A DNA stretch of 46,800 bases from Eubacteriaceae bacterium (GTDB taxonomy: Bacteria; Bacillota; Clostridia; Eubacteriales; Eubacteriaceae): assembly GCA_030156895.1 (NCBI GenBank), contig JASGLP010000022.1, positions 1 through 46,800 on the forward strand, written 5' to 3'. Position numbers and translations under genes: made by a program. This document shows, one piece after another, positions 44,924 through 46,800 of this stretch. The notes under the pieces were generated by a model, which was not told the origin of the DNA, made no database searches, and saw only the letters and a list, made by a program, of their open reading frames with translations. The stretch's first letter is position 1, and every line of letters starts with the position of its first letter.

Positions 44924-46666
44924 ATGAAGAAAACAAAAATTGTCTGTACACTGGGACCTGCCACAGATTCCAAAGAATTGTTAAAAGAGCTGATTCTTAA
45001 CGGAATGAACGTGGCGCGTTTGAATTTTTCTCACGGCAGTCACGAAGAACATGCAGCTCGAATTAACCGGGTGAAAGAAGTGCGAAAAGAACTGGGGATT
45101 CCGGTTGCGATCATGCTTGATACAAAAGGTCCTGAAATTAGAACAGGAGAACTGACTGATGGGAAAGTTGAACTGGTTAAAGGGGAAGAAGTTATACTAA
45201 CTAGCGAAATCATATCAGGAGACCAGAAACGGGTGAGCATTTCATATGAAAATTTACCAGGTGAACTCAATGCTGGTAATCGGATTCTAATTGATGATGG
45301 TTTGATTCAATTGGAAGTTAAAAAGATTGATGGGAGTGAAATCTTTTGCGAAATCCTCAATGGTGGCAGTCTGGGTAGCCGTAAAAGTATTAATATACCG
45401 GATGTCAACATTGAATTACCGGCTTTGACTGAAAAAGACAAAGGTGACATTATTTTCGGTATTCAGCAAAAAGTTGATTTTGTAGCGGCTTCTTTTGTGC
45501 GCAAACCGAAAGATGTTCTGGAAATTCGCAAAGTACTGGAACAGAATAGCGGTGACCGGATCAATATTATCTCTAAAATTGAAAATCGTGAAGGAGTCGA
45601 AAAAATCGATAAAATTTTGGCTGTTTCAGATGGTATCATGGTTGCTCGTGGGGATCTGGGCGTCGAAATTCCAGCTGAAGAAGTGCCTCTCGTACAAAAG
45701 AGTATTATTAGAAAATGCAATCTGCTGGGTAAACCGGTTATTACGGCAACTCAGATGCTTGATTCGATGATGCGAAATCCGAGGCCGACGCGAGCCGAAG
45801 TTGGGGATGTGGCAAATGCGGTTTTTGATGGAACTGATGCTGTCATGCTTTCCGGCGAAACAGCGGCGGGTGCTTATCCCTTGGAGGCCGTTAAAACGAT
45901 GAATAATATTGTCGTTCAGAGCGAATGTTCAGAAGAATATGAAAGACGTAAAAAACCGGATCATGGAGAGCTGAGCATTACCAATGCAGTGAGTGAGGGG
46001 GCTTGCCAGATCGCTACCCAGTTAGGCGCTAAATCGATTGTGGCAGCGACTTCCTCGGGTCATACCGCCCGCATGATCTCCAAGTATCGTCCGGATTGCA
46101 GTATTCTGGCGGTCACGGATAAAGTGTCAACGGTTCGCCGACTGGCGCTGGTCTGGGGCGTTGATTGCATTTATATTCCTGAATTTAAAGATACGGACGC
46201 TATGATTGTAGACTCGGTCAAGCAGGCAGTCGCTCTTGATTATGTTCGATTCGGCGATATTGTTGTAGTTGCGGCTGGGGTGCCTTTAGGGGTACAGGGC
46301 AATACCAATATGATTAAAGTCCATACGGTTGGTAACGCCATTATCAATGGTGTGGGGATTGGTAAAAACCCGGTAACCGGTAATGCAAAACTGATTACGG
46401 CTGCCAATCTGGATGATTTCCAAGAAGGCGATATTCTGGTTGTTCAGTCATTGACACCGGACATCAGTGCAATACTGCCTAAAGCGGCAGCGATTATCAC
46501 CGAAGAAGGGGGCTTAAGCTCAGAAGGTGCAATCGCCGGACTCCATTATGATATTCCAGTCATTGTGAACGTCTTAAAAGCATTGGAACTCATCGAACAC
46601 GGCAAACTGATTTCCATCGACCCCAAACGCGGCATCGTCTACCAAGGGAGGGTGACAATGATGTAA
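44924..46666 (+). CDS. pyk: Pyruvate kinase with C-terminal PEP-utiliser domain
   Basis: This enzyme makes pyruvate and ATP from phosphoenolpyruvate and ADP. The protein has 580 residues. ATG 44924 lies seven bases after GAGG; ATG 44912 would place that site inside the gene. The barrel starts MKKTKIVCTLGPATDS, with NVARLNFSHGSHEEH, LDTKGPEIRTGE, the lysine motif IISKIENREGVEKID, and VARGDLGVEIPAEEVPLVQK. An allosteric C-domain follows. The last 100 residues are an extra PEP-utiliser-like domain found in many Bacillota. In its phosphohistidine motif, usually T.EGGLTSHAA, this protein reads TEEGGLSSEGA (E534 in place of histidine), so the domain should be catalytically inert. Confidence 0.96.
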   Translation: MKKTKIVCTLGPATDSKELLKELILNGMNVARLNFSHGSHEEHAARINRVKEVRKELGIPVAIMLDTKGPEIRTGELTDGKVELVKGEEVILTSEIISGDQKRVSISYENLPGELNAGNRILIDDGLIQLEVKKIDGSEIFCEILNGGSLGSRKSINIPDVNIELPALTEKDKGDIIFGIQQKVDFVAASFVRKPKDVLEIRKVLEQNSGDRINIISKIENREGVEKIDKILAVSDGIMVARGDLGVEIPAEEVPLVQKSIIRKCNLLGKPVITATQMLDSMMRNPRPTRAEVGDVANAVFDGTDAVMLSGETAAGAYPLEAVKTMNNIVVQSECSEEYERRKKPDHGELSITNAVSEGACQIATQLGAKSIVAATSSGHTARMISKYRPDCSILAVTDKVSTVRRLALVWGVDCIYIPEFKDTDAMIVDSVKQAVALDYVRFGDIVVVAAGVPLGVQGNTNMIKVHTVGNAIINGVGIGKNPVTGNAKLITAANLDDFQEGDILVVQSLTPDISAILPKAAAIITEEGGLSSEGAIAGLHYDIPVIVNVLKALELIEHGKLISIDPKRGIVYQGRVTMM

Positions 46667-46692
46667 GGCAATGAAGCCGGGCAAAGAAAAAA

Positions 46693-46750
46693 AAGAAGTG
46701 CCTCGGGCATTCAAGTTCACTTGAAAATGCCAGAGGCACTTCTTTTTTTT
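46693..46750 (+). terminator. Strong terminator after pyk
   Basis: AAGAAGTGCCTC (46693-46704) pairs with GAGGCACTTCTT (46733-46744). The stem continues inward through GGCATT/AATGCC and CAAGT/ACTTG, and eight T follow on the plus strand. The left side is A-rich, so it may also work on the minus strand. Confidence 0.95.
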
Positions 46751-46800
46751 CTTTATCGGGCGAAGCACGATACGAGTTGCAGCGTCAGCTGCAAGGAGTA
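46751..46800. other. Window edge, possible end of a minus-strand gene
   Basis: A minus-strand frame enters from the right edge and stops with TAA at 46755-46753, just before the shared hairpin; only 15 codons are visible. A small hairpin (TTGCAGC/GCTGCAA, 46777-46794) lies in the same stretch. Nothing can be identified from so little sequence. Confidence 0.25.

Noticed and set aside
46777-46794. TTGCAGC/GCTGCAA hairpin as a repeated element
   Set aside because: It is cut close to the window edge and occurs once here, so repetition cannot be judged.

Overview
The window is an AT-rich bacterial chromosome segment from a low-GC Gram-positive anaerobe. Three things point to Eubacteriales, most likely an acetogen of the Acetobacterium/Eubacteriaceae type: the order rpsD-rpoA-rplQ-ecfA1-ecfA2-ecfT-truA-rplM-rpsI, near-consensus sigma-A promoters with AGGAGG ribosome binding sites, and the anaerobe-type genes (AhcA/AhcB-like homocysteine synthesis, rubredoxin-flavin reductase, anaerobic glycerol-3-phosphate oxidation). 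The genus is an inference from gene content and was not tested by a search. I saw no tRNA, rRNA, CRISPR array, insertion sequence or prophage; nearly everything is housekeeping.

Layout. 1-6.3 kb: end of a ribosomal protein/RNA polymerase cluster, an ECF vitamin-transporter energising module, truA, and rplM-rpsI behind a strong promoter and a probable L13 autoregulatory leader. 6.3-10.3 kb: typA, an AI-2E family membrane protein and a convergent CmpB-like membrane protein. 10.4-13.6 kb: a two-gene operon that stands out, made of a YjbQ-fold protein whose expected catalytic histidines are absent and a large MrcB/McrB-type AAA+ protein with no McrC nuclease beside it. 13.6-16.3 kb: a CBS-domain protein and the cyclic-di-AMP synthase pair cdaA-cdaR. 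16.3-20 kb: serC-serA-DUF1015. 20-22.5 kb: cardiolipin synthase, a structured noncoding RNA that matches the raiA RNA class, and hpf. 22.8-28.5 kb: a DUF5317 membrane protein with a very long acidic tail, secA, and prfB with its programmed +1 frameshift. 28.5-33.2 kb: a sulfide-dependent homocysteine/methionine operon (ahcA, ahcB, UPF0280, a metH lacking the reactivation domain). 33.3-34.1 kb: a twin-rubredoxin flavin reductase. 34.2-40 kb (minus strand): a glycerol regulon (glpK, the antiterminator glpP, GlpA-like and GlpB-like dehydrogenase subunits, DUF1667) with two look-alike attenuators that are good candidates for GlpP targets. 40.4-46.8 kb: dnaE, pfkA and pyk.

How the parts work together. 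The serine genes and the methionine operon feed one-carbon and sulfur metabolism. GlpK, the GlpA/GlpB-like pair and DUF1667 turn glycerol into dihydroxyacetone phosphate, which enters the glycolytic route represented by pfkA and pyk. The best candidates for unexplored biology are the YjbQ-like/MrcB-like pair, the paired GlpP-type attenuators, DUF1015 beside serC-serA, and the DUF5317 protein with its long cytosolic tail.
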